Shown here piece by piece: positions 25,239-33,157 of a stretch of 64,000 bases of DNA. The notes below the pieces were generated by a model. The model had not been told where the DNA came from and searched no databases. It saw only the letters and a list, made by a program, of their open reading frames with translations. How positions within the stretch are numbered: position 1 is the stretch's first letter; every line of letters starts with the position of its first letter. Origin of the DNA: Belnapia sp. F-4-1 (lineage in GTDB: Bacteria > Pseudomonadota > Alphaproteobacteria > Acetobacterales > Acetobacteraceae); contig NZ_KN676113.1 in NCBI RefSeq assembly GCF_000802185.1, positions 3,699,019 to 3,763,018 of the forward strand, in the 5' to 3' direction. Both the position numbers and the translations under genes were made by a program.

Positions 25239-25906
25239 TGGGCTTCGGTCAACTGCCGTACGATGTCGCGCATCTTCTGGGGGGCGGGATACTGCTGCTC
25301 TCCTTCATGCTGCTCTACCAGCGGCGGGTCGCGGCGGTGGTGAGCGTGCTTGCCGCGCAGGGCGGGCTGCTGGCGCTGGCGGCGGCCTGGCAGGGCTTCG
25401 TCCAGGGCGCGCCGCAGCTCTACCTGACGGCGCTGATCGCGGCGGTGGCGAAGGCGGTGTGCATCCCGCTCGCGCTGCGCTGGACGATCCGCCGGCTCGC
25501 CCTGGCGCGCGGGGTGGATGCGGCGCTCGGCATCGGGCCGAGCCTCATGGCCGGGGTGGCGCTGGTGGCGCTCGCCATCATGGTGGCGCTGCCGGTCACC
25601 ACGGCCGCGCAGGCCCTGGCGCGGGAGGATCTGGCGGTGGCCCTTTCCATCGTGCTGCTCGGGATGCTGATGATGATCACCCGGCGCAACGCCATACTTC
25701 AGGTCGTTGGGCTGATGAGCCTCGAGAACGGCCTGGTGCTGGCGGCCGTCGGCGTCGCCGGCATGCCGCTGGTGGTGGAGCTCTCAACCGCAGCTCTAGT
25801 GATGGTGCTGCTGGTGGTGGCGGGGGTCTTCGTCTTCCAGATGCGGGAGCGGCTCGACAGCCTCGACATCGCCCTGCTGCACCCGCATCGCGGGGAACGC
25901 GAGTGA
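25238..25906 (+). CDS. hyfE: Hydrogenase-4 component E-like membrane subunit
   Basis: 222 residues; start overlaps the previous stop (TGATG). HyfE is a NuoK/J-like small membrane protein with about six helices. Recognisable segments: YDVAHLLGGGILLLSFMLLYQRR, LTALIAAVAKAVCIPLALRW, and VGLMSLENGLVLAAVGVAGMPLVVELS, where Glu residues in membrane helices probably join the proton path. Usual HyfE length is about 216. Confidence 0.9.
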   Translation: MGFGQLPYDVAHLLGGGILLLSFMLLYQRRVAAVVSVLAAQGGLLALAAAWQGFVQGAPQLYLTALIAAVAKAVCIPLALRWTIRRLALARGVDAALGIGPSLMAGVALVALAIMVALPVTTAAQALAREDLAVALSIVLLGMLMMITRRNAILQVVGLMSLENGLVLAAVGVAGMPLVVELSTAALVMVLLVVAGVFVFQMRERLDSLDIALLHPHRGERE

Positions 25907-27333
25907 TGCCGCTCGCCTGGCTCCTCGTCCTGCTGCCCTGGGCGGGGGCTGCGGCGCTTGGCTTCCTGCCGCGGGAGCGGGTGGCGGCGCTCGCCAACTG
26001 CGGTGTGTCGGGCATCACCTTCCTCCTTGCCCTGCTGCTGCTCGCGGAACCGCAGGAGGTTACGGGCTGGACGCGGCTCGATGCGCTGAACCTGCCGCTG
26101 CTGCTGCTCGCCTCCTTGATCGGCCTGACGACGGCGATCTACTCGCTCGGCGCCATCGCCGATGAGGGGCTCGACCCCCGCCGGCTGCGCGCCTTCCACG
26201 TCGCCTTCCAGCTCTTCATGGGGGCGCAGGCGCTGGCGCTGCTGGCCGACGATCTTGGCGTGATGTGGGTGGCGATCGAGGTGGCGACGCTTGCCAGCGT
26301 GTTGATGGTCGGCCTGCACGGCACGCCGGCGGCGATCGAGGCGGCGTGGAAATTCTTCATCCTCTGCGGCGTCGGCATCGCGCTCGCCCTGCTTGGCACC
26401 ATCATCCTCTACCTCGCGGCGCAGCCGGTGCTGGGCGAGGGAGGTGGGCTTTCCTGGGCGGCGCTGCGGGCGGTTGCGGCGCGCTGCGATCCGGGCGTGC
26501 TGAACCTCGCCTTCGTCTTCCTCCTGGTCGGCTACGGCACCAAGGCGGGCCTGGTCCCGCTGCATGCGTGGTTGCCGGATGCCGAGGCGGAGGGCCCCAT
26601 CGCCATCTCCGCCGTGCTTTCCGGCCTGTTGCTGAATGCCGCGCTGCTGGCGGTGCTGCGGGCGAAGGCGATCGTCGGCGCGCATCCCGAGGCGGTGCAG
26701 CCGGGGGCGCTGCTGCTTGGCTTCGGCCTCGCCTCCGTGCTCGTCGCCGCCTTCGCGCTCTGGCGGCGGCGCGATGCGCGGCGCTTCTTCGCCTGGAGTA
26801 GCATCCTGCACATGGGCCTCGCCACGACCGGCTTCGGCTTCGGCGGTGCGGCGGGCAACCTCGCCGGGCTGTTGCACATGCTCGGGCATTCGCTGACGAA
26901 ATCGGCGGTCTTCTTCGGCATCGGCGCGGCGGTGCGGCTGCGCGGCTCGCAGCGGATCACCGATCTCGGCGGGCTCTGCATCGCCGCGCCGCGGCTCGGC
27001 TGGGCGTTGGCCATCGGCATCGCGGCGGTGGCGGGGCTGCCGCCCTTCGCCCTCTTCGCCAGCGAATACCTGCTGGTGTCGGAGGCGGCGGCGGGCCACC
27101 CCTGGGCGATCCTGCCGCTCGGCCTCGGCCTGCTGGTGGCGGTGGCGGCGAAGGTGCAGACGCTGCAGGCGCTCTGCTTCGGCGATCCGCCGCCGGACCG
27201 TGCGACCGGGAAGGTGGATTGGACGAGCCTCGGCCCGATCTGGGCGCATCTGCTGCTGGCGCTGCTGCTCGGCATGGTGCTGCCGGGGCCGCTGCGGGCG
27301 ATGCTCGGCGAGGCGGCGGGGGTGGCGGGATGA
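25906..27333 (+). CDS. hyfF: Hydrogenase-4 component F-like antiporter subunit (NuoN/M family)
   Basis: 475 residues; ATG at 25906 overlaps the hyfE stop. Second antiporter-like subunit of the complex, with about 13-14 helices. Key residues: Glu in MWVAIEVATLASVL, Lys in GYGTKAGLVPLHAWLPDAEAEGP and Lys in MLGHSLTKSAVFFGIGA, all expected for a proton channel of the NuoM type. It could equally be called HyfD; only one such gene follows hyfE here, whereas Escherichia hyf has both D and F. Confidence 0.88.
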   Translation: MPLAWLLVLLPWAGAAALGFLPRERVAALANCGVSGITFLLALLLLAEPQEVTGWTRLDALNLPLLLLASLIGLTTAIYSLGAIADEGLDPRRLRAFHVAFQLFMGAQALALLADDLGVMWVAIEVATLASVLMVGLHGTPAAIEAAWKFFILCGVGIALALLGTIILYLAAQPVLGEGGGLSWAALRAVAARCDPGVLNLAFVFLLVGYGTKAGLVPLHAWLPDAEAEGPIAISAVLSGLLLNAALLAVLRAKAIVGAHPEAVQPGALLLGFGLASVLVAAFALWRRRDARRFFAWSSILHMGLATTGFGFGGAAGNLAGLLHMLGHSLTKSAVFFGIGAAVRLRGSQRITDLGGLCIAAPRLGWALAIGIAAVAGLPPFALFASEYLLVSEAAAGHPWAILPLGLGLLVAVAAKVQTLQALCFGDPPPDRATGKVDWTSLGPIWAHLLLALLLGMVLPGPLRAMLGEAAGVAG

Positions 27334-28832
27334 GCGAGGCGCTGCTGCGGCTGGTCCGCCACGGGCAGGAACAGGGCTGCCGGCCGCATCAGCGCTACCT
27401 GCTCGACCGCGGGCAATGGGCGGCGCTGGCCGCGGCGATCGGCGAGGACGAGGGCGTGGCGCTGCTCGGCCTCTGGGCTGATCCGGCGCAGGTGCATGCG
27501 GCGCTGCTGGCGGAGGAGACGATCTTCACCGCTTCCTGCGCGGTGCCGGAGGGGCGCTATGCGGCGCTCTCGCCGGTGCGGCCGGGCGCGGTGCGGTTCG
27601 AGCGGATGATCCGCGACCTTTGGGGCCATGTCGCCGAGGGCGGGCTGGACCAGCGGCCCTGGCTCGACCATGGGCGCTGGCCGCTGACCGGCCCGCTGTC
27701 AGCCCGGCCGGCGCCGCACTCGATGCTGCCGCCGCAGCCCGTCTTCCTCCCCGTCGAGGGCGAGGGCATCCACCAGATCCCGGTCGGGCCGGTCCATGCC
27801 GGGGTGATCGAGCCGGGGCATTTCCGCTTTCATGTCCAGGGCGAGGCGGTGGTGCGGCTGGAGGCGCGGCTCGGCTACGTGCACAAGGGGCATATCGGTC
27901 TGATGCTGGGCAAGCCGGCACAGGTCGCGGCGCGCTTGGCCGCCCGGCTCTCGGGCGATTCGACTGTGGCGCATGGCTGGGCGTTTGCCCAGGCGGTGGA
28001 GGCGGCGCTTGGCCTCGAACCCCCGCCGCGCGCGCTCGCCTTGCGGGCGCTGATGGCGGAGCTGGAGCGGCTGCACAACCACCTGAACGATTGGGGGGCG
28101 ATCTGCAACGATGCCGGTTTCGCCTGGCTGCATGCCCGGGCCGGGGCGCTGCGCGAGGCGGTGCTGCGCGCCGCCGCCACCGCCTTCGGCCACCGGCTGA
28201 TGATGGACCGCGTGGTGCCGGGCGGCGTCACCGACGACCTGATGCCGGCAGGCTCGGCCGCCATCGGCGCCGCCCTCGACGCGGTGGAGGCGGAGCTGCC
28301 GCGGCTCGGCGCCGTCTATGGCAGCCATGCGAGCCTCGCCGATCGCCTGGTCGGTACGGGCGTGATCGCGCCGTCGCTGGTCCGCCTCTTCGCCGCCGGC
28401 GGGGTGGTGGGCCGCGCCTCCGGCCGGGGCTTCGACGTGCGGCACCGGCCGGGCTATCCGCCCTATGTGCCGTCCGAGCCGGGGATGCTGGAGGCGGGCG
28501 ATGTGGATGCGCGAACCCGGCTCCGCATGACGGAGATGGAGGGGGCGATCCGCCTCGCGCGTGGGCTGATCGAGGCGTTGCCGCCCGGCGAGCTCACCCT
28601 GCCGCTGCCGCAGCGGGGCGGGGAGGGGCTTGGCATGGTCGAAGGCTTCCGCGGCGACTGCCTGCACTGGGTGGCGCTGGACGAAGCCGGGCTGGTGCGC
28701 GCGGTCTTCCCGCGCGATCCGTCCTGGCTGCTTTGGCCGCTGCTCGAGGCGGCGATCGAGGGCAACATCCTGGCCGACTTCCCACTCATCAACAAAAGCA
28801 TCAACGCCTCCTACAGCGGGGTGGACCTGTGA
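27330..28832 (+). CDS. Hydrogenase-4-like large subunit lacking the NiFe cysteines (NuoC/D-like)
   Basis: 500 residues; ATG at 27330 overlaps the hyfF stop (ATGA). The N-terminal 150 residues are NuoC-like, and the rest is the NuoD/HycE-type catalytic fold: VGPVHAGVIEPGHFRFHVQGE, RLGYVHKGHIGLM, MAELERLHNHLNDWGAI, and TEMEGAIRLARGL. In true group 4 hydrogenases the two CxxC pairs bind NiFe. Here the first is replaced by RLSGDSTVAHG and the end reads NKSINASYSGVDL, with no CxxC anywhere in the protein. So it is a hydrogenase-related (Ehr-type) subunit that cannot hold a NiFe centre. Cytoplasmic side of the membrane. Confidence 0.9.
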   Translation: MSEALLRLVRHGQEQGCRPHQRYLLDRGQWAALAAAIGEDEGVALLGLWADPAQVHAALLAEETIFTASCAVPEGRYAALSPVRPGAVRFERMIRDLWGHVAEGGLDQRPWLDHGRWPLTGPLSARPAPHSMLPPQPVFLPVEGEGIHQIPVGPVHAGVIEPGHFRFHVQGEAVVRLEARLGYVHKGHIGLMLGKPAQVAARLAARLSGDSTVAHGWAFAQAVEAALGLEPPPRALALRALMAELERLHNHLNDWGAICNDAGFAWLHARAGALREAVLRAAATAFGHRLMMDRVVPGGVTDDLMPAGSAAIGAALDAVEAELPRLGAVYGSHASLADRLVGTGVIAPSLVRLFAAGGVVGRASGRGFDVRHRPGYPPYVPSEPGMLEAGDVDARTRLRMTEMEGAIRLARGLIEALPPGELTLPLPQRGGEGLGMVEGFRGDCLHWVALDEAGLVRAVFPRDPSWLLWPLLEAAIEGNILADFPLINKSINASYSGVDL

Positions 28833-29374
28833 GGGAGGGCTGGCGCCGCCTGCTTTGGCCGCGGCTGGCGCGCGCGCTGGTCTCGCCGCCGCTGACCGAT
28901 GCACCGCCGGTGCCGCCGGAGGAGCTGGTGCAGGCCCTGGTGGCGCGGCTGGAGGCGGCGGCGCAGGCGCGGCTCGGGCGCAGCCTTGCCATTCGCCAGG
29001 TGGATGCCGGCTCCTGCAACGGCTGCGAACTCGAGATGAGCGCCATGCAGAACGTGGTCTATGACCTGGAGCGCTTCGGCCTCCGCTTCGTCGCCAGCCC
29101 GCGCCATGCCGACGTGCTGCTGGTCACCGGCCCGCTGACCCGCAACATGCGCGAGGCGCTGCTGCGCACGGCGGAATGCACGCCCGAGCCGAGATGGGTG
29201 GTGGCGGCCGGGGATTGCGCCGTGGATGGCGGCATCTTCAAGGGCAGCTACGCGGTGGAGGGCGGCATCGAGGCGGCGCTGCCGGTCGACCTGCTCATTC
29301 CCGGCTGCCCGCCGACGCCGGCGCAGTTGCTGGAGGGGATGCTGGCGCTGCTGGAAGCCCAGGGCGGGAGGTAA
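28829..29374 (+). CDS. hyfI: Hydrogenase-4-like small subunit (NuoB/HyfI family)
   Basis: 181 residues from a GTG that overlaps the previous stop (GTGA). NuoB-type subunit that carries the proximal [4Fe-4S] cluster (N2 equivalent). All four ligands are present: two in GSCNGCELEM (the adjacent-spaced pair), one in AAGDCAVDGG and one in IPGCPPTPAQ. Retention of the cluster while the NiFe site is lost indicates that electron transfer remains part of the function. No gene for the HyfH/NuoI-type two-cluster ferredoxin follows. Last gene before a strong hairpin. Confidence 0.92.
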   Translation: MREGWRRLLWPRLARALVSPPLTDAPPVPPEELVQALVARLEAAAQARLGRSLAIRQVDAGSCNGCELEMSAMQNVVYDLERFGLRFVASPRHADVLLVTGPLTRNMREALLRTAECTPEPRWVVAAGDCAVDGGIFKGSYAVEGGIEAALPVDLLIPGCPPTPAQLLEGMLALLEAQGGR

Positions 29375-29380
29375 AAAAAC

Positions 29381-29406
29381 GGGCCGGCCGGAGGTCCGGC
29401 CGGCCC
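29381..29406 (+). terminator. Strong GC hairpin after the hyf-like operon
   Basis: Perfect 11-bp stem GGGCCGGCCGG / CCGGCCGGCCC with loop AGGT, starting 6 bases past the stop and preceded by seven A residues. No downstream T-run. Position and strength make it the likely end of the hyfB-hyfI transcript. Confidence 0.7.
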
Positions 29407-29706
29407 GGTGGCTGCCTTTCACGGGCGGCCAGTCTGGCAACGGCTTGCCGGGAAATAGCCGCTGCCGGATGTCGTCCGTCCGTTCATCTGCGACGAAGCG
29501 CAGGTCTTCGGGATGACGGGCGGCACCATCGCCGATCCGGCCTCAACGGGAGGTGGGGCGAGGCTTAAACCCCGGCAATGCGTCCATCCTCATGATGAAT
29601 GACGCCGATGGCCGCCCGTGATGGGCGTGTCGCCCGGAATGCGCCTATCTCCTCCGCATCCCGGCCGGCCCGAACGGGTCGGCGCCTCCCGCAAGGAGCG
29701 ACAAAG
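29407..29706. other. Intergenic region between hyf-like operon and pirin gene
   Basis: 300 bases with no convincing gene on either strand. The 3' end provides AAGGAGCGACAAAG as a ribosome binding site for the pirin gene. No clear sigma70 promoter was found. Confidence 0.5.
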
Positions 29707-30417
29707 ATGATCGATATCCGTCCCTTCGGCACCCTCGGCGGTGCCAATCACGGCTGGTTGAAGGCGCGCCACCACTTCTCCTTCGCCGGCTACCACGATG
29801 CGGCGCGGATGAACTGGGGCAAGCTGCGCGTCTGGAACGACGACGAGATCGCCGCCGGCACCGGCTTCGACCCGCACCCGCACCGCGACATGGAGATCGT
29901 CACCTATGTCCGTGAGGGAGCCATCACCCATCGCGACAACATGGGCAACGAGGGCCGTACCGAGGCTGGCGACGTGCAGATCATGTCGGCCGGCACCGGC
30001 GTGGTGCACAGCGAGTACAACCTGGAGCCGGAGACGACGAAGATCTTCCAGATCTGGATCATCCCCGATCGCCGCGGCGTGCAGCCCAACTGGGGCGCGA
30101 AGCAGTTCCCCAAGGAGCAGCGCGAGGCCGGCTTCGAGGTGCTGGCCAGCGGCCGGCCGCAGGATGCCGGCAGCGGCGCCCTGCCGCTGAATGTCGACGG
30201 CGCGGTGCTGGCGGCGACGCTGAAGGCCGGGCAGACGCTGCGCCAGGGGCTGGAGCCGGGCCGCGCGGCCTATCTCGTGCCGGCCAAGGGCGCCGTCACG
30301 GTGAACGGCAAGGCGCTCGGTGCCCGCGACGGCGCCGGCATCGTCGACGAGGCGGTGATGGAGATCACAGCCTCGGAGGATGCGGAGCTGGTGCTGGTGG
30401 AGGTGGCGGCGGAGTAA
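29707..30417 (+). CDS. Pirin-family bicupin protein (YhhW-like)
   Basis: 236 residues; ATG at 29707 with AAGGAG upstream. The N-terminal cupin has the pirin metal motif FDPHPHRDMEIVTY (two His) and GTGVVHSEYN (His and Glu). Related YhhW acts as a quercetin 2,3-dioxygenase in vitro; the natural role of bacterial pirins is generally unclear. The last 53 bp overlap the 3' end of a convergent hydrolase gene. Confidence 0.92.
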   Translation: MIDIRPFGTLGGANHGWLKARHHFSFAGYHDAARMNWGKLRVWNDDEIAAGTGFDPHPHRDMEIVTYVREGAITHRDNMGNEGRTEAGDVQIMSAGTGVVHSEYNLEPETTKIFQIWIIPDRRGVQPNWGAKQFPKEQREAGFEVLASGRPQDAGSGALPLNVDGAVLAATLKAGQTLRQGLEPGRAAYLVPAKGAVTVNGKALGARDGAGIVDEAVMEITASEDAELVLVEVAAE

Positions 30418-31183
30418 GCCCGAGCAGCTGCCCGCGCAGCACGCCGACCGGGTCCCGCCCCGGCCCGCGCGCCACCAGCGCGCGGTGCCCGCCCGGCAGC
30501 ACCAGCAGGGGCAGTCCGGCCAGCCGGGCCGAGGCCAGGGGCACCAGCCCATCGCCCGGCCCAATGCCCTGGCTGCGCATCCAGCGGTCGAGCAGGCGAT
30601 AGGCACCCTCCTCGATCCGCCACGGCGCGCCCTCCAATGTGGTCGCCAGGACGGCGATCGGCACCCGCCGCGCCAGGCCGGCGACGGCGTCGGCATGCTC
30701 CGCCATCCAGGCCGCGCGCATCGGCGTCGTGAGGTCACGCAGGCCCCGCCCGCTGCCGAGCCGCAGCGCCCGCAAGGCGCGATGCGCCACGCGATGCAGC
30801 GGACGGATGCCGCAGAGCGCATCGGCGACCGGCGAGCCGAGAAAGGGCGATTGCAGCGCGACCAGACCGCGGCACCGGGCCGCAATCCCGGGGCGGAGCA
30901 GCGCCGCCAGCGCCTCCAGCCCGCCCTTGCTGTGGCCGATCAGCACCACCGGCCGTGGGTCGGCCGCAATCCGCTCGGCGATGCGCGCGGCATTGGCGAG
31001 GACGGGCGCCGCGGTCGGCAGCGCCACGACCTCGATGGCCAGGCCGAGGCTACACAGCCAGTCCGCCTGGCTGCGCATGTAGTCGAGCCGGAGACGCGCC
31101 ACCACCTCGCCGAAGAGGCCGTAGCAAAGGAGGATGCGATGCCCCGCCAGGCGCTCGGCGAGGCGTGCATCCTCCGGCACCAT
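30365..31183 (-). CDS. Alpha/beta-hydrolase fold protein
   Basis: 272 residues. Nucleophile elbow GHSKGG (Ser about residue 83) in VVLIGHSKGGLEALAAL and a later GDGLVPLASARL segment with the probable acidic residue, then a His in LPGGHRAL. Lipase/esterase-like or triacylglycerol-lipase-like; no signal peptide. It ends in a proline-rich tail (TPPPPPPAPAPHPPRL) that is encoded within the convergent pirin gene, so the tail may be non-functional. One base separates it from the upstream oxidoreductase gene, so the two are co-transcribed. Confidence 0.82.
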   Translation of the reverse strand: MVPEDARLAERLAGHRILLCYGLFGEVVARLRLDYMRSQADWLCSLGLAIEVVALPTAAPVLANAARIAERIAADPRPVVLIGHSKGGLEALAALLRPGIAARCRGLVALQSPFLGSPVADALCGIRPLHRVAHRALRALRLGSGRGLRDLTTPMRAAWMAEHADAVAGLARRVPIAVLATTLEGAPWRIEEGAYRLLDRWMRSQGIGPGDGLVPLASARLAGLPLLVLPGGHRALVARGPGRDPVGVLRGQLLGLTPPPPPPAPAPHPPRL

Positions 31184-31184
31184 C

Positions 31185-32186
31185 TCAGTCGATCTTGATG
31201 ACGAGCTTGCCGAAATTGCTTCCCTTCAGCAGGCCGATGAAGGCGTCCGGCGCATTGCTCAGCCCCTCCACCACATCCTCGCGCCAGGCCATGCGGCCGG
31301 ACGCCATGTGGCCCAGCATTTCCTGGCGGAATTGCGGGTAGCGCGGCCAGCCGCTGTCGCTGACGATGAAGCCCTGGATGCGCAGCCGCTTGCGCACGGT
31401 GGCCATGAGGTTCGGCCCCGGCCGCACCTCGGTATCGTTGTACTCGGCGATCATGCCGCACATCACCATACGGCCATGGTCGTTCATGCGCGGGAAGACC
31501 GCGCGCTGCACCGCGCCGCCGACATTCTCCCAATAAACGTCGATCCCCTGCGGGCAATGCCGGTCGAGCTGCGCGTTGAGGTCGCCGCGATGGTCGATGC
31601 AGGCGTCGAAGCCCAGCACCTCGGTGACGAACTCGCACTTCTTCGCCCCGCCGGCGATGCCGACCACCTTGCAGCCGCGGATCTTCGCGATCTGCCCGAC
31701 CACCTGGCCAACCGCGCCGGAGGCGGCGGAGACGACGACGGTCTCGCCCGCCTTCGGCTGGCCGATATCCTCGAGCCCGACCCAGGCGGTGAGGCCCGGC
31801 ATGCCGAGCACGCCGAGGCTGGCTGAGAGCGGCGCCTCCTTCGGGTCGATCTTGAACAGCCGCCCCGGCTGCACGACGGAGAAGCGCTGCCAGCCGAACC
31901 CGCCGAGCACGGTGTCGCCCGGGGCGAAGCCCGGCGCGTTGGAGGCAACGACCTCGCCCGCCGTCTGCCCCTCCATCACCGCGCCGAGCTCGACCGGGGC
32001 GGAGTAGCTCTTCGCGTCCGACATGCGGCCGCGCATATAGGGGTCGAGCGAAAGATAATGGGCGCGGACCAGCACCTCGCCGGGACCTGGCTGCGGCACC
32101 GGGGTCTCGACGATGTCGAAATCCTCCGGCACCGGCTCGCCCTTCGGGCGGCGGCGCAGCAGGACCTGCAGGTTCATCTCGGCCAT
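31185..32186 (-). CDS. NADP-dependent medium-chain oxidoreductase (CurA/LTB4-dehydrogenase type)
   Basis: 333 residues; zinc-free MDR family. N-terminal PVPQPGPGEVLVRAHYLSLDPYMRGRM is the typical substrate domain; the Rossmann part carries SAASGAVGQVVGQIAKI (AASGAVG nucleotide loop) and DVYWENVGG. These enzymes reduce carbon-carbon double bonds of alpha,beta-unsaturated ketones using NADPH. Cytoplasmic. First gene of a two-gene unit with the hydrolase. Confidence 0.9.
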   Translation of the reverse strand: MAEMNLQVLLRRRPKGEPVPEDFDIVETPVPQPGPGEVLVRAHYLSLDPYMRGRMSDAKSYSAPVELGAVMEGQTAGEVVASNAPGFAPGDTVLGGFGWQRFSVVQPGRLFKIDPKEAPLSASLGVLGMPGLTAWVGLEDIGQPKAGETVVVSAASGAVGQVVGQIAKIRGCKVVGIAGGAKKCEFVTEVLGFDACIDHRGDLNAQLDRHCPQGIDVYWENVGGAVQRAVFPRMNDHGRMVMCGMIAEYNDTEVRPGPNLMATVRKRLRIQGFIVSDSGWPRYPQFRQEMLGHMASGRMAWREDVVEGLSNAPDAFIGLLKGSNFGKLVIKID

Positions 32187-32267
32187 GGATCTGCTCCCTC
32201 ATGTCTTGGCCGTCAGTGTTGCCCCCGGCCCGGTTGCAAGGGAAGGGGCTGGGGCCAGATCACTGGC

Positions 32268-32732
32268 ATGACCGAACGCGTCGCCGATTATCCCCGCCCG
32301 CCACGGCTGGAGCCGAGCCAGCGGCGGATTCGCATCCGGCTCGGCGGCGAGACCATCGCCGAGACCCGCGCGGCCTGGCGGGTGCTGGAGACCTTTCACC
32401 CGCCCAGCTGGTACCTGCCACCCGGGGCCTTCGCCCCCGGCGTGCTGCGCCCGGCGGCCGGGCAGAGCTTCTGCGAATGGAAGGGCCTCGCCCGCTACTG
32501 GACGCTCGCCGCCGGCGGGGTAACGGCGGAGGCGGCTGGGTGGAGCTATCCTTCCCCGACGCCCGCCTTTGCCCCCATCCGCGACCACATCGCCGTCTAT
32601 GCCGGACGGATGGAAGCCTGCTTCGTCGACGACGAGGAGGTCACGCCGCAGCCGGGCGGATTCTATGGTGGCTGGATCACGGAGGAGGTTACCGGACCCT
32701 TCAAAGGTGGGCCGGGGACGACGGGATGGTAA
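32268..32732 (+). CDS. DUF427-domain protein
   Basis: 154 residues from the ATG at 32268 (MTERVADYPRPPRLEPS). Contains the DUF427 core: RIRIRLGGETIAETRAAWRVLETFHPPSWYLPP, CEWKGLARYWTL, and the end EVTPQPGGFYGGWITEEVTGPFKG. The fold is a small beta-tent domain of unknown biochemical function. An open frame extends upstream into the divergent oxidoreductase gene and is not used. Confidence 0.88.
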   Translation: MTERVADYPRPPRLEPSQRRIRIRLGGETIAETRAAWRVLETFHPPSWYLPPGAFAPGVLRPAAGQSFCEWKGLARYWTLAAGGVTAEAAGWSYPSPTPAFAPIRDHIAVYAGRMEACFVDDEEVTPQPGGFYGGWITEEVTGPFKGGPGTTGW

Positions 32733-32841
32733 GCTCGGGTCGCGTAACATGACGCATTGCAACCCTTAGGCGCCGTCGTTAGGCTCCGGCCCGTTGGCTG
32801 GAACCACGATCCTGTGGGCCTCCATGATCGGGACCTGACAC

Positions 32842-33135
32842 ATGCGTAACACGATCCTATCCCTGGCCGCGCTGACGGCCCTCGCGGCCTGCGGCGCCCA
32901 GAGCGGTCCGGCCCCGACCACGGCCACCAGCGGCCCCGGCTCGCCCCCGCTGCAGCAGGAAATCTACCGGCAGCCGCACAGCGCCAATGCCGGCGCCGGC
33001 ACCGCGACGATCTCGGGCGGCGACACCCAGGGCCGTCCGCAGATCACCCGCGACGGCACCGCCGCCGGCCCGGGCGTCGGCGGCGTGCCTGAGGATTACC
33101 GGCCGATGCGGAACCGCTCCAACAAGGGCGGCTGA
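32842..33135 (+). CDS. Small putative lipoprotein
   Basis: 97 residues with a lipoprotein signal peptide: MRNTILSLAALTALAACG, lipobox LAAC (Cys about 17). The mature part is low in hydrophobic residues, rich in Gly, Pro and Ala, and looks disordered; no domain recognised. Expected in the periplasm, tethered by lipid. Convergent with the 4Fe-4S gene, 22 bp apart. Confidence 0.72.
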   Translation: MRNTILSLAALTALAACGAQSGPAPTTATSGPGSPPLQQEIYRQPHSANAGAGTATISGGDTQGRPQITRDGTAAGPGVGGVPEDYRPMRNRSNKGG

Positions 33136-33157
33136 GCCCTATCCCGGCGGGGGAGGG

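Noticed and set aside
27330-28832. Calling the large subunit a NiFe hydrogenase
   Set aside because: No CxxC pair exists anywhere in the protein, so a NiFe centre cannot be bound; it is only hydrogenase-related.
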